This document shows, piece by piece, positions 8,289-15,760 of a DNA stretch of 47,446 bases. Origin of the DNA: Pseudomonadales bacterium (GTDB taxonomy: Bacteria; Pseudomonadota; Gammaproteobacteria; Pseudomonadales; Azotimanducaceae). The translations under genes and the position numbers were made by a program. The notes under the pieces are model-generated. The model made no database searches. It saw nothing but the letters and a program-made list of their open reading frames with translations, and was not told the DNA's origin. The DNA is taken from NCBI GenBank assembly GCA_028277965.1, contig JANQFF010000131.1, forward strand, positions 1-47,446, given 5' to 3'. The number at the start of each line of letters is the position of its first letter. Position 1 is the stretch's first letter.

Positions 8289-9053
8289 TCAGTCTAGAAA
8301 GTTTTGAATGGCGTTCGCGAAAGCGCCGGGAGTTTCGATATAGGCAAGATGACCGGCATTGGGAAGGCACACGTACTCCGCTGTCGGTATAGCCTCGGTC
8401 ATTTTCTGAAGTGTCGCAGGTGGGGCTGTCGTGTCGTTTTCCGCTGCAAGGCACAAGACCGGAACGGGGATCCGTGGGAGATATGCGGTTTCGTCAAACG
8501 TTACCAGGCAGTTGATTGCCTGGCGGTAAACGCTCGAGGGCAGCGGTGACATGGTTGCAACACCCAGTTCGATGGCATCGGTCAGGGATCTGTCGTGGAA
8601 CATGGATTCGATGAGTGGCCTGGCAAAATCGGCTGGTGTTTTTCCTTCGTCGAGGGGCTTTAGACGTCCCGCCAGGAATTTCTCGTTCCATTCGCTGCCG
8701 GGCTTGCCAAACGTGGCACTCGTCTGGGCAAGAACCAGCTTTTCGCAACGCCCGCCTCTTCGCAGCCAGGTCTGGGCGATCATGCCTCCCATCGAATGTC
8801 CTATGACCGCGTACGGCGTATCTGCGAGATGATTGATCAGATTTGTGACACACGCTGCATGTGTCTCGAATGTCATCTCGTCGATAGGATCGGATCCACC
8901 GTAGCCCGGTGTATCCCAGGCGACACACCGGAAGCTCCCGGCCAGGACTTCAAACTGAAGGTCAAACGAATGACGATTGCCACCCAGACCGTGCAGGAAA
9001 AGTAAGAGTGGTCCGGTGCCCGCCTCTTTGTAGGTCGGCAGGTAGGCCGTCAC
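8289..9053 (-). CDS. Alpha/beta hydrolase (possible deformylase-like)
   Basis: A 254-residue alpha/beta hydrolase: oxyanion-side HGLGGNRHSF, nucleophile elbow GHSMGG with S87, acid D207 (AAENDTTAPP) and H235 (PNAGHLAYIE). The start is taken as GTG 9051-9053, which overlaps the stop of the NicX-like gene (GTGA); the longer ATG frame to 9116 would sit inside that gene. Overlap with a NicX-like dioxygenase is reminiscent of nicotinate degradation, in which the alpha/beta hydrolase NicD deformylates the ring-cleavage product N-formylmaleamate. That role is an inference from context only; an ester or C-C hydrolase is equally allowed by the motifs. Confidence 0.9.
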   Translation of the reverse strand: MTAYLPTYKEAGTGPLLLFLHGLGGNRHSFDLQFEVLAGSFRCVAWDTPGYGGSDPIDEMTFETHAACVTNLINHLADTPYAVIGHSMGGMIAQTWLRRGGRCEKLVLAQTSATFGKPGSEWNEKFLAGRLKPLDEGKTPADFARPLIESMFHDRSLTDAIELGVATMSPLPSSVYRQAINCLVTFDETAYLPRIPVPVLCLAAENDTTAPPATLQKMTEAIPTAEYVCLPNAGHLAYIETPGAFANAIQNFLD

Positions 9054-10096
9054 GCAAGCTCGCCCTGCAGTTCTCCATCGACGACAACCGGGTTGCCATC
9101 CAGACTGACCGAACATCCGCGCAGAGGAAGATCAAAATGGCCCAGCGTATGCCGGCCTGCAACCTCGTTGGCACCGGTGGAATAAAGGAAGTTTCCGCCG
9201 AAAGCGCGCAGTTCGGTACCGTTGAAGTCGTTCTTGTCGTACATGGTCATGGCATCCCAGCGCGCCCCGGTATTCATCCCCCAGCCCAGGTGGCTGGTGG
9301 CGTATGCCTCTTTATCGCCCCACGCGGCGAAGTAGGATCGCATCAGGTCCGCATCCACGCCCGTGCCTTCAATGTCTGTCACAAAGTCGTCTTTGATCGT
9401 CAATGCGATCGGCGCGTCGGCGTAACGTTTGAATGTGAGATTCACATCACCCCGGTCGAGGACGAGGGTCCCGTTGACGGAACCTGCTGCAGGAAAACAC
9501 AGACACAACCCACCCGGCCAGTGGGTGATGAGACCCGGCCGGGTCACGTATCCCCAGCCCCCGCCGACCACTGCGCCTTTCAGACCGACACTGAGATCTG
9601 TACCTGCAGGAGAGGTCACCTCCATTGAGTTTGCGCCCCGGAGCATTTTCATCCCCGTCTTCACTTTTGCCTCGAGTGCCTCATCGGGTTCGGTGCGTTC
9701 AAGAGCCTCGGGGTGTTCATTGGACACCATCAGCACGCGCGCCCCACCTTTGAGGATCTGGGGTAACTCGGGCGCGTGCAGCATGCCTTCTACCGTGCAA
9801 TCGACCACAAATCCGGCGTTCGATAAACCAGCGATGATCGACCCGGTTCCCTGGATCACGTCTGTTGCCCCCGTGGAACGCACCGGCACCGGGGCCGTCT
9901 GTGGTGGTGTCGGGATGATCACGTGATAGGGTTTTGCTCCCATCCGGAGGAGTGCAAGCTCCGCCAGCTCCCGGTTGATCGACCTCGATTGGGTTTCAGA
10001 GAGGATGGCTGTTTCTTCGCCGGGCTGAACGTTACAGCGCTCGAAAACCCGCACGAAACAGTCAATCCACTTCCCCTCGATACGCTCTTGCAGCAC
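9050..10096 (-). CDS. NicX-like (2,5-dihydroxypyridine 5,6-dioxygenase/aminopeptidase-T fold) enzyme
   Basis: A 348-residue protein of the family annotated as leucyl aminopeptidase T or 2,5-dihydroxypyridine 5,6-dioxygenase (NicX). NicX is about 350 residues and binds Fe(II) through two His and one Asp. Here H269 (ATSHLGWG), H320 and D322 (LGHFDLP) fall where NicX has its H265, H318 and D320, which favours a ring-cleaving dioxygenase over a peptidase. The start is GTG 10094-10096 with AAGAGGAC upstream. It heads the operon hydrolase - flavoprotein - ligase, all overlapping or nearly so. The true ring substrate (pyridine or other diol) is not shown by the sequence. Confidence 0.8.
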   Translation of the reverse strand: MLQERIEGKWIDCFVRVFERCNVQPGEETAILSETQSRSINRELAELALLRMGAKPYHVIIPTPPQTAPVPVRSTGATDVIQGTGSIIAGLSNAGFVVDCTVEGMLHAPELPQILKGGARVLMVSNEHPEALERTEPDEALEAKVKTGMKMLRGANSMEVTSPAGTDLSVGLKGAVVGGGWGYVTRPGLITHWPGGLCLCFPAAGSVNGTLVLDRGDVNLTFKRYADAPIALTIKDDFVTDIEGTGVDADLMRSYFAAWGDKEAYATSHLGWGMNTGARWDAMTMYDKNDFNGTELRAFGGNFLYSTGANEVAGRHTLGHFDLPLRGCSVSLDGNPVVVDGELQGELA

Positions 10097-10163
10097 GCGT
10101 ATGTCCTCTTGATATTGTTTTGCTCATACTAACAGGCTGGCCCAATCTCTTGGAGGGAGCCCG

Positions 10164-11504
10164 TTGACCATTGAGATAGTCAATCACACAGATCATCCGG
10201 TGGAGATCTGCAATTTCGACAAGTCGCGCTATGTCGATCCCGGATTCATGGAACGGGAGTGGGATGGGGTCTGGCGAAAAACCTGGCTCCTTGCCGGGCT
10301 TGTGAGCGACCTCGAACGTCCGGGCGATTTCTTTGTTTTTGACATGGGTCGCGAGCAGATTCTCATCGCGCGCACGAGCAAGGGAAGCATTCAGGGCTTT
10401 TTCAACGTCTGCCAGCATCGTGGCAACCGGCTGGTGACGCAGGAGTGTGGCCACGCGGACAGTTTCAGGTGTGCGTATCACGCGTGGACGTACAACGTGG
10501 ACGGTGAGCTTGCGGCTGTTCCATACGAGGAGCGTTTTGCTGACGGGGTGCCGCGCAAGGAGCGGGCGCTGAAACCGGTGCACACGGATGTCTGGTCAGG
10601 ATTTGTGTTCATCAATATGGGTGAAGATCCGGAGCCCCTGGATGAGTTTCTCTGCGGCGTTCCGGGATTTCTCGACCCGTACCGTTTCGGGCACATGACC
10701 CTGGTCGAACATCAGACCGTGCATCTGGATTGCAACTGGAAAGCAGTGGTCGATAACTTCAGTGAGCTCTACCACGTGGACTTCCTACATCCCCAGCACA
10801 AACGGATGGTGGATTGCTGCAATGACACGGTGCACCTGTTTCCCAACGGGCATACGGGGCTCGCGGTTCCGGGAGCAACCGTTAACCCTCGGTTTCCCGT
10901 CCCCGACGAACCGACAGATATCCAGACAGGCCAGCTCATGAACCTCGGTCTCGACCCCACGGACTACGTGGGTCGCGTTATGGAGATCAGGCGGGCTGTG
11001 CAGTTGCGCAAACGGGAAATTGGGGCTGATCGTGGCTATCACTACGACCAGTTTGATGATGAGCAGCTTTCGGATGTGTGGCAGTACAACCTGTTTCCCA
11101 ACACGATATTCTCGTTTACGCCCGAACATCTCTGGATATTGCGCCCGCGACCCCACCCGACGGATCCCAACCGGTGTGAGTTCGATAAGTACACGCTGGT
11201 CATGTTCGCCGATCCGGAACTTGTGACAGGTTCAGATGACATCGTTTCGATAGGGCGTGCGTCGACGCGAATCGAGGGAGTACAGCCCGAGGGGCTCAAG
11301 CGTCCCCAAAGAGACGTTTTCAGCTACGAGGCTGTCATAGCAGGAAAAAAGACGATGACGGATACGATCGATCAGGATGTTGAGCTCCTGAGCGGTGTTC
11401 AGGCCGGGATGCGTTCAGAGGGGTTCGACACCACGTGGCTCAATGATGATGAGATGCGCATTCAACATTTCCATAACCATCTGGTGTTGCTGGTTGGCGA
11501 CTGA
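10164..11504 (+). CDS. Rieske-type aromatic ring-hydroxylating oxygenase, alpha subunit
   Basis: A 446-residue oxygenase alpha subunit. The Rieske ligands are intact: C83, H85 (CQHRGN) and C103, H106 (CAYHAW). The mononuclear iron site is classical: D197, N198, E201, H204, H209 (DNFSELYHVDFLH). Length matches RHO alpha subunits. The start is TTG 10164, supported by GGAGGGAG eight bases upstream. It inserts oxygen into an aromatic or alicyclic substrate using electrons from a reductase, but no reductase, ferredoxin or beta subunit lies in this window. It is divergent from the NicX-like operon with 67 bases between starts, so the two may share a control region. Confidence 0.92.
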   Translation: MTIEIVNHTDHPVEICNFDKSRYVDPGFMEREWDGVWRKTWLLAGLVSDLERPGDFFVFDMGREQILIARTSKGSIQGFFNVCQHRGNRLVTQECGHADSFRCAYHAWTYNVDGELAAVPYEERFADGVPRKERALKPVHTDVWSGFVFINMGEDPEPLDEFLCGVPGFLDPYRFGHMTLVEHQTVHLDCNWKAVVDNFSELYHVDFLHPQHKRMVDCCNDTVHLFPNGHTGLAVPGATVNPRFPVPDEPTDIQTGQLMNLGLDPTDYVGRVMEIRRAVQLRKREIGADRGYHYDQFDDEQLSDVWQYNLFPNTIFSFTPEHLWILRPRPHPTDPNRCEFDKYTLVMFADPELVTGSDDIVSIGRASTRIEGVQPEGLKRPQRDVFSYEAVIAGKKTMTDTIDQDVELLSGVQAGMRSEGFDTTWLNDDEMRIQHFHNHLVLLVGD

Positions 11505-11520
11505 TGCAAACTGGTGTGAT

Positions 11521-11549
11521 TTGACGCGTAAGCATCAGCGGCGTTAAAT
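11521..11549 (+). promoter_or_regulatory. Predicted sigma-70 promoter of the tandem lipoprotein genes
   Basis: TTGACG (11521-11526), a 17-base spacer and TTAAAT (11544-11549) match the -35/-10 pattern (5 of 6 and 4 of 6). The start of transcription would fall near 11556, 23 bases before the ATG of the first lipoprotein, which has ACGGAGGT as ribosome site. This suggests the lipoprotein pair is transcribed separately from the upstream Rieske gene. Confidence 0.5.
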
Positions 11550-11578
11550 AACTGTAGTCCTAAACGACGGAGGTCCGT

Positions 11579-11959
11579 ATGTTGAGGGTTTTGTTTGCGA
11601 CTTTCTTCGCGATTCTTCTTGGAGCCTGTGCAACGCAGTCCAATCCAGCTCCGGAATTCAAGGTCAATGCGGCACAAGGAAAATCTCTGCAAAAGGTTGT
11701 TAGCGAGGTTAACCGGCAGGTATTGGGACTACCGCAGCATCGGTTCAGACTGACAACGGTGCGGGATCTGTTTGCGAGTTACGACAGTGAGGTCAGAGAA
11801 TTCCTGTCTGCAGAGCAGTACGTCGTTTATGACGAAAGCTACCGGGACTACCTCGCTGAGCGCGTGTACGACACGATACGCAACCCGGGCGGGTTTCGGT
11901 CACGAAGCGAATTCGGCGACGGGCACATACCGGGATTTGATCTCAGTGAGAATATGTGA
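11579..11959 (+). CDS. Small lipoprotein of unknown function, copy 1
   Basis: A 126-residue protein with a lipoprotein signal peptide (MLRVLFATFFAILLGAC, lipid-carrying Cys at 17). The mature part has KVNAAQGKSLQKVVSEVNRQ, VRDLFASYDSEVREFLSAEQ and YDESYRDYLAERVYD, predicted mostly helical. I do not recognise a family. The following gene is a clear paralogue, so the pair arose by tandem duplication. The C-terminal tail (GGFRSRSEFGDGHIPGFD) differs from copy 2. A strong ribosome site (ACGGAGGT) and a predicted promoter sit directly upstream. The stop overlaps the next start by one base. Confidence 0.85.
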   Translation: MLRVLFATFFAILLGACATQSNPAPEFKVNAAQGKSLQKVVSEVNRQVLGLPQHRFRLTTVRDLFASYDSEVREFLSAEQYVVYDESYRDYLAERVYDTIRNPGGFRSRSEFGDGHIPGFDLSENM

Positions 11960-12327
11960 TGCGGGCTTTATGCGGAGTCGTCGTTGCGTTTCTCTTCAGC
12001 GCGTGTGCTGGACAACTCAATAAGGTCCCAGAATTGAGCGTCACGAAAGCACAAGGTGAGTCACTTCAGGCGATAGTTATGAAGGTGAACAGGCAGGTCC
12101 TGGAGTTGCCTCCTCACAAACTCAGGCTGACGAAAGTGCGGTCAATGGTTGCGAACTATGATGGGGTCGTCAGGTCATTCCTTTCCGAAGAACAGTACGT
12201 TCAGTATGAAGAGAACTATCGCGACTATCTGGCTGAACGCCTGTTTGATGAGGCACGCAATACAGACGATTATCGGGCCTGGGATGACAGCCGCGACATA
12301 GTCGTGCTGGGAGGTTATGAGGGCTGA
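11959..12327 (+). CDS. Small lipoprotein of unknown function, copy 2
   Basis: A 122-residue lipoprotein (MRALCGVVVAFLFSAC, Cys at 16) paralogous to the preceding gene. Both share the frame TKAQGESLQ(A)IV.KVNRQVLELP, KLRLTKVRSMVANYDGVVR, FLSEEQYVQYEENYRDYLAE. ATG 11959 overlaps the stop of copy 1 (TGATG); a GTG one codon earlier is also possible. The end is only two bases from the stop of the convergent Rieske-like gene, so there is no room for a terminator and the transcripts should overlap. Function unknown; the membrane anchoring and conserved helical core suggest a structural or partner role. Confidence 0.83.
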   Translation: MRALCGVVVAFLFSACAGQLNKVPELSVTKAQGESLQAIVMKVNRQVLELPPHKLRLTKVRSMVANYDGVVRSFLSEEQYVQYEENYRDYLAERLFDEARNTDDYRAWDDSRDIVVLGGYEG

Positions 12328-12329
12328 CC

Positions 12330-13523
12330 TCAGCGTGTTAGTTGCGCCAGCACCCACTGGGTGAAGCGGTAGTGCATCGTATCCCAGTTCTGTGAATAGA
12401 ACTGGGACGGGAACGCCGGGGACTGACGCGCCTTCTGGACGGCTTCGGTGATCCGTCCGTCCTCGCTACCGGCTTCCACAAACCCCTGTGCCAGGAACTC
12501 TCGTGCTTCCGCGTATTCGTCGCTCGATGCAGCGCTCGAATGGTAAAACTGGGCCCTTAATGTCGTTGTTCTGCCCGGTGACACGGGATTGCTGATAATC
12601 AGATGTAACAGGTTCCCGAACACACCGAAGTGAAGGTTAGGCATGAACGTTCCGAAGTAACCGTGTTCGGTTGGATTTGCAGGGTCCCGGTCAAGGCGCG
12701 GGAACGGGATCTCACCATAAGTATTCGGAAAGTCAGCCTCCAGGTATCTCAGCGCCATAAACGGCCCATCGACGTAATCTTCGTACGTTCTCACTCCGTC
12801 CTCTCTCATACGGGGAACTTCCGGGGACTGATTGTAGATGTTGTGCACAAACGCCTCGTGCAGCACGTTGATGCCCCAGTTCTCGAGATGTGTTTTCCAG
12901 TTGGTTGCGAGATCTTCCGGGTACAGGATCGGTGTGCCGGAAGCGCTTCGGGATATAGCCAGCGCACCCAGGTCCCAGCCGCCAAGAGCCGTATCCAGTG
13001 GTGCTGAGAGCTCGGAAAATGGTTCCGGGTCACTGGCGAGATTGACAAACAGTACGGGACCCCAGGTGGCGGTTGCTACTTCGACGAGATCAGCGGGGCG
13101 ATCACCCAGGGGGCTCAAATCCGTCCCATCTACCGTGCCGCCCCAGTAGGGTGTAGCCAATAATTTGCCTTTGAGACTGTAGCGCCATCCGTGGTAAGGC
13201 GCTCTGATTTCATCGAGACCTTCAGCGGGATCGATGAGTGCCAGACACCCGTCATAAGGCACGATGTTGTGAAAAACTCGAACGACATCCTCCTGATCAC
13301 GCAACGCCAGAAGTGGCATGCCGGCCAGATCCAGGGGCACGGCATCGCCGGGTTTGGGCAGCAGTTCCATGAAATAAAGAGCAACCCAGCCGCCCGCGAA
13401 GATCCGGGAGCGTTCAGCTTCCAGAAAAGCCTCGGAGGTAAACGCCTTTCTTGGCAGAGTCCGGGCTTCTTCAATGGGCGCCTGTATCGCGGTCGCTACT
13501 TCTTCGGTGAGGATGTCATTCAT
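12330..13523 (-). CDS. Rieske-oxygenase-family protein lacking the Rieske cluster ligands
   Basis: A 397-residue protein that aligns along its length with Rieske non-haem oxygenase alpha subunits, e.g. APYHGWRYSLKGKLLATPYW and WGPVLFVNL. Three of the four [2Fe-2S] ligand positions are substituted: V88 and Y90 stand where C-x-H is expected (NIVPYDG), A108 replaces the second Cys, and only H111 remains; the spacing (x17) is exactly preserved. The catalytic-iron side keeps H222 and H227 (H-x4-H), with E214-N215 in place of Asp-Asn, and D381 as a possible third ligand. The frame is intact. It overlaps the upstream Rieske gene by ATGA, so it is likely a partner subunit rather than a free enzyme. 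Confidence 0.88.
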   Translation of the reverse strand: MNDILTEEVATAIQAPIEEARTLPRKAFTSEAFLEAERSRIFAGGWVALYFMELLPKPGDAVPLDLAGMPLLALRDQEDVVRVFHNIVPYDGCLALIDPAEGLDEIRAPYHGWRYSLKGKLLATPYWGGTVDGTDLSPLGDRPADLVEVATATWGPVLFVNLASDPEPFSELSAPLDTALGGWDLGALAISRSASGTPILYPEDLATNWKTHLENWGINVLHEAFVHNIYNQSPEVPRMREDGVRTYEDYVDGPFMALRYLEADFPNTYGEIPFPRLDRDPANPTEHGYFGTFMPNLHFGVFGNLLHLIISNPVSPGRTTTLRAQFYHSSAASSDEYAEAREFLAQGFVEAGSEDGRITEAVQKARQSPAFPSQFYSQNWDTMHYRFTQWVLAQLTR

Positions 13524-14587
13524 ATGTCCGTATCCAGACGGTTACGCAGGTAGTTGTGGAATTCGATAACACCGTTTTCCTTATCTCGCAGCAGAGGTCC
13601 CGGGGTGGCCAGGCGGCCGCTCAATCCCTGTTGGACCCGCTCGCACGCGAGATTGTCTTCGGCTCCCAGCTGCGCAGCCCAGGTGAGGTATTCCTCCATG
13701 GAAGAGGGCTCGTCAGCGCCCAGACGGCGGAGATTTTCCGGTTGCCGGGATGCACCACCGAAAACGGAAGACGTCAGCGCAGTGTCCTTTGGAAATACAC
13801 TGAACCAGACCAGGTTGTCGACGTCGACGTTGAACACCATGGCCGGGAAGATCCCGAAGGTGTATGTCGTCCCACGCTGCTTTTCATTTAAGCCTGCCGG
13901 ATCGGAGGGTTGTGCGGTCAGCGGTCTCACCCGGGGCTCCACCGAGACAGTCCACTCACCGGTACCCGCAGGTCCGGGAATACCGGTCAGGTCTTCCGCG
14001 AGCGTTTCCTGGTGAACGTATTGGAAGTGGTACGACTCGAGCCCAATCTCCATCATGAGCTTCCAGTTGGTCGCCGCGTCGGATGATTCCTCCCGAAAGC
14101 TGAATTCGAAACGGTCGATCTCGTAAGGTGCGATGAGCGCCTCGACAGATTTCAGGCGCGGCGCCAGCGGAGGGGCTGCCTGGTCGAGATTCACGAATAT
14201 GAATCCCATCCAGGTCTCAACAGACAATGTTGGCAACGCAATACCGCCTGATGCCACCAGATCACGCGCGCCGGGCGCCGCTTTAAGACTACCGTCGGTT
14301 GCGTAGGTCCAGCCGTGAAAGGGACAGCTCAGCATGTCAGCAACACCACAGCCGCTGGCGATGACGGACATACGATGCCGGCAGACGTTCTCGTAGGCGC
14401 AAATCTCGCCATCCAGCCCGCGCCAGATGAGTACCGGTTGACCGGCAATGACCGAGGACAGGTAGCTGCCAGGTTCAGGCAGGTCTGTCTCCCGACCAAC
14501 GCAGAGCCACTCCTTGCAGAAGAGGGAATCGACTTCCTTACCTAACCAGCCGGGGTCGAGGTACTTTGATGGATGTAGACCGTCCAT
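13520..14587 (-). CDS. Rieske-type oxygenase with Glu at the bridging position
   Basis: A 355-residue Rieske oxygenase. Cluster ligands C69, H71 (CRHR) and C88, H91 (CPFHGW) are intact. The iron motif is MEIGLESYHFQYVH: H187 and H192 as ligands, E184, and E180 where most family members have the Asp that links the Rieske His to the iron site. Carnitine monooxygenase CntA also uses a Glu there. It is in the middle of three Rieske-family genes; its stop overlaps the start of the cluster-less paralogue (ATGA) and its start is three bases past the stop of the VanA-like gene. The trio is probably one transcript. Substrate unknown. Confidence 0.92.
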   Translation of the reverse strand: MDGLHPSKYLDPGWLGKEVDSLFCKEWLCVGRETDLPEPGSYLSSVIAGQPVLIWRGLDGEICAYENVCRHRMSVIASGCGVADMLSCPFHGWTYATDGSLKAAPGARDLVASGGIALPTLSVETWMGFIFVNLDQAAPPLAPRLKSVEALIAPYEIDRFEFSFREESSDAATNWKLMMEIGLESYHFQYVHQETLAEDLTGIPGPAGTGEWTVSVEPRVRPLTAQPSDPAGLNEKQRGTTYTFGIFPAMVFNVDVDNLVWFSVFPKDTALTSSVFGGASRQPENLRRLGADEPSSMEEYLTWAAQLGAEDNLACERVQQGLSGRLATPGPLLRDKENGVIEFHNYLRNRLDTDI

Positions 14588-14590
14588 GCT

Positions 14591-15673
14591 TCAGGCCACT
14601 GGTTGTGGTTTGCTGCGGGCGACCGGCCACGCGGGAATTGAACCTTCGCGTTCGACCTGTCGTGCGTACATCCGCCGGAAGCCGAGACCCACGATATCGG
14701 CATTCACTGAAACCGGCTGCGGATGTCCGCCGGGGAGATCGTCGCTCAACGCCGTTCCGATTACATCCTGGTCTTCATTGAACACTTCTTCCAGCTGAGT
14801 GCCTAACGTCGTGCGGTAAGCCAGCTTACTGAGCCAGGAGCGGTTGGGATTTGTATCGACAAAACCTGCGAAGAAAAGGTTGGTCGTCGCGTCGCAAGGT
14901 GTAACAAACGCATAGACGATCATCTCGGTTCCGTCTTCTTTGACATAGCGGTGAATCACAAGACCTGTCATCTCCATACGGAAGCTTTTGTTTGCCGTGG
15001 CTATGTTGTGCTCGGTGCCAAGCAGGAGTTGGTTAAACCACTTGTTCAAACCCTTCAATGGTCGTTGCTGATCCTCCGGCCAGCGCATCTCGGCTTCTAA
15101 CCCGCGACCATCTGCGTCTTCTTCCACCATCGTGATTGGTGCGAGCTGTGCACGTGCACCGCGTCCGATTGTGTTCTCGTGTGCAATGAATACGTGGCTG
15201 TCATCACAAGCGGCTTCGATAGTGTTGATGAAGTTGCCTTTCTGGTGACGACCTGGGCTCGGTTGGTGGAAGTACCCGTCAAAGAGAGCATGCTCGCGGG
15301 GCGTCCAGTCAGGCGCCACCTCGGCATCGGTCCAGACATAGAGGAAACCCTGGGCTTCATGAACCGGATAAGATGCCACCCTGGCCAGCTTCGGGATTTT
15401 CCCTTCAGCCCCAATGGAGGGGATGTTCACACAGGCACCATCACCGGCGTAGCGCCAGCCATGCCAGGGACATTCAATACATCCGTCGACGACTTTTCCG
15501 CGACCGAGATTTCCGCCGCGATGGGCACACATGGCATCAACCGCATGAGCCTGCCCTTCGGCGTCCCTGAAAAGAACCAGATCCCGTTCGACGATACGGC
15601 GGGCGAGTGGTTCACTGGCAAGCTCGTTCGAGCGTGCCGCAACGTACCAGTTCTGCAATGCAAACATGGTCAT
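14591..15673 (-). CDS. Rieske 2Fe-2S oxygenase (VanA/KshA-like)
   Basis: A 360-residue single-component-type oxygenase subunit. Rieske ligands: C49, H51 (CAHRGG) and C68, H71 (CPWHGW). The iron motif is AACDDSHVFIAH: D157, H160 and H165 (D-x2-H-x4-H), as in vanillate demethylase and 3-ketosteroid 9-alpha-hydroxylase-like enzymes. The frame is open to 16132, but that part is antisense to the AraC gene; ATG 15671-15673 (or 15665-15667) starts the domain. It is first in the minus-strand Rieske trio and its promoter region contains the AraC-type direct repeats, so induction by the divergent regulator is likely. It would hydroxylate or O-demethylate a substrate with a partner reductase encoded elsewhere. 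Confidence 0.9.
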   Translation of the reverse strand: MTMFALQNWYVAARSNELASEPLARRIVERDLVLFRDAEGQAHAVDAMCAHRGGNLGRGKVVDGCIECPWHGWRYAGDGACVNIPSIGAEGKIPKLARVASYPVHEAQGFLYVWTDAEVAPDWTPREHALFDGYFHQPSPGRHQKGNFINTIEAACDDSHVFIAHENTIGRGARAQLAPITMVEEDADGRGLEAEMRWPEDQQRPLKGLNKWFNQLLLGTEHNIATANKSFRMEMTGLVIHRYVKEDGTEMIVYAFVTPCDATTNLFFAGFVDTNPNRSWLSKLAYRTTLGTQLEEVFNEDQDVIGTALSDDLPGGHPQPVSVNADIVGLGFRRMYARQVEREGSIPAWPVARSKPQPVA

Positions 15674-15692
15674 CCCCGTGGTGAGTGCGTAG

Positions 15693-15698
15693 AGAATA
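15693..15698 (-). promoter_or_regulatory. Possible -10 box of the Rieske trio
   Basis: On the minus strand TATTCT lies 20 bases before the ATG at 15673. No good -35 hexamer is present at the usual distance; that position (about 15716-15721) coincides with the edge of the proximal AraC-type repeat. This fits an activator-dependent promoter in which the regulator replaces the -35 contact. It is a prediction from spacing only. Confidence 0.35.
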
Positions 15699-15718
15699 GG
15701 GGAAGGCTGGCGCTGGTG

Positions 15719-15760
15719 TGTTATGGTTTTACGCCATATTGTTATGGAATTGCGCCAATG
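15719..15760. promoter_or_regulatory. Predicted AraC-family operator: two direct repeats 21 bases apart
   Basis: TGTTATGGTTTTACGCCAT starts at 15719 and TGTTATGGAATTGCGCCAA at 15740. The two match at 15 of 19 positions and are offset by exactly 21 bases (two helical turns), the usual geometry for an AraC-type dimer on tandem half-sites. The second copy covers the ATG of the regulator gene (15758), so binding may also repress the regulator itself. The first lies at the -35 distance of the Rieske promoter. The sites are seen directly; the binding protein is inferred from position. Confidence 0.65.

Noticed and set aside
12330-13523. Pseudogene reading of the cluster-less Rieske gene
   Set aside because: No frameshift or stop over 397 codons, overlap coupling with the partner kept, other motifs conserved; divergence at the ligands looks specific.
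15179-15757. Upstream extension of the AraC frame to 530 residues
   Set aside because: The extra part lies antisense to the Rieske gene and does not resemble any regulator domain; ATG 15758 starts the known N-terminal domain.
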